NCBI RefSeq assembly: GCF_019097595.1 | Contig: NC_080720.1 | Coordinates: 20,981,352 to 21,045,351 of the forward strand | From: Hemibagrus wyckioides | Taxonomy: Eukaryota; Chordata; Actinopteri; Siluriformes; Bagridae | DNA: 64,000 nucleotides | Direction: 5' to 3' | In this document: in pieces, positions 63,258 through 64,000 of the stretch | Layout: the number at the start of each line of letters is the position of its first letter | Numbering within the stretch: the stretch's first letter is position 1 | Notes under the pieces: model-generated | The model's database searches: none | The model's input: the letters and a program-made list of their open reading frames with translations, nothing else | What the model was told of the DNA's origin: nothing | Made by a program: the position numbers and the translations under genes

Positions 63258-64000
63258 GGAATGGGAGTCAATGGATCAGTGTCATATGCAAAATTATTTA
63301 CAAAAAAAAGTACATGATACACACTGTTGCTATGAAGCTGCCACCAGTTGTTATCATGAGTCATGTAATTTACTGAATTATCTTTGTACAATTATATAAT
63401 CACATAATCTCAAACTCAATTGAGGAGACGTTGCTGTGTAATGGCAATTCTGGATTTTCAGTTAGTTCCTGACAATGCAAAGATCTAGACTAGTCTGGCA
63501 CATTTTTGTGAAATCTTTGTCCTTTGAAACCTTTGTCTTTCTAGAACATTTCCAATGTAAAACTCTGACATTTATGAATCTTTTGGCATTTACTTAAATA
63601 ATTTATGGTTCGCATACAATTAAGTATATCAGCCATATTAGAAACCTTTATCCAGGAACAAAATAAACAATAAATAAATAAATAAATGACTGTTGTACAT
63701 GTATGTTAATATAGTGATGGAAAACAGATGGAAATAGATTTCAACAAACAAATACAGCAGTAGAATTAATGCTTAGTAAGATAGACCTTGCATTTTTACT
63801 TAGAAGTTGCCCAGAACTGGAAATCTCATTTATGCTGCTATTTACTATAAAATAAATAGAGAAAATTCTTCATTAACTGGTTGCTCTGGCATTTGGCAGC
63901 ATCTTTAAAGCCACTGTTTTTGACTGTTATTTGACTGAAAGTCATGTAATCAGTCAACAATGTGACGTCAGACACTCTTTAAAGATTGTCATGAGTCTTG
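62481..64000. other. AT-rich intergenic DNA
   Basis: Contains a poly-A run (62877-62894), an (AAT)n array (63190-63253) and an AATAAATAAATAA tract (63669-63687). No exon or domain recognised. Confidence 0.4.
63190..63253. repeat. (AAT)n microsatellite
   Basis: About 21 AAT units. Confidence 0.95.

Overview
The window is nuclear DNA from a ray-finned (teleost) fish. The evidence is intron-split vertebrate genes with GT/AG junctions, long AT-rich introns, many (TA)n, (GA)n and GATA microsatellites, and dense debris of Tc1-like transposons, tRNA-type SINEs, L2/RTE-type LINEs and Ty3/gypsy pieces typical of fish. The species cannot be told from the sequence alone.

Five protein genes are supported by homology. 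(1) mst1 (+, 610-6941, 5' end outside the window) encodes hepatocyte growth factor-like/macrophage-stimulating protein: end of a PAN domain, four kringles and a protease-like domain with a dead active site. (2) An hmga2-type AT-hook gene (+, 13347-14373) has five coding exons. (3) The homologue of human C3orf18, a small single-pass membrane protein (-, 22700-19302), has a probable untranslated first exon near 25800. (4) calml6/calglandulin, a four-EF-hand protein (-, 29561-26635), has five exons. (5) gnb1 (+, G-protein beta-1) has coding exons at 46216-50900, a probable untranslated first exon ending at 37139 in a CpG-rich promoter region, and a long 3' UTR.

Layout: mst1 > hmga2 > < C3orf18 < calml6 gnb1 >. 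The calml6-gnb1 pair is divergent (head to head), as in human 1p36.33. mst1 and C3orf18 both lie in 3p21.31 in human, so the window joins neighbourhoods that are separate in mammals. The genes are not a pathway: MSP is a secreted ligand, HMGA2 a chromatin protein, GNB1 a signalling subunit, CALML6 a calcium-binding protein.

The rest is repeats. Main ones are a 1.26-kb inverted-repeat transposon (7180-8440), a Tc1 deletion derivative (17078-17634), a Tc1 relic with a nested LINE tail (20962-21780), opposed Ty3/gypsy fragments (32580-33620), a 1.2-kb higher-order minisatellite (35345-36540) next to the gnb1 promoter, an RTE-like LINE with an inactivated reverse transcriptase (54797-58790) split by an L2-like LINE, and a fold-back Tc1 (58797-59318). 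No wholly new biological system was found. The most unusual items are the 349-bp higher-order repeat, the mixed synteny and the fold-back elements. All exon boundaries were read by eye from splice motifs and reading-frame continuity.
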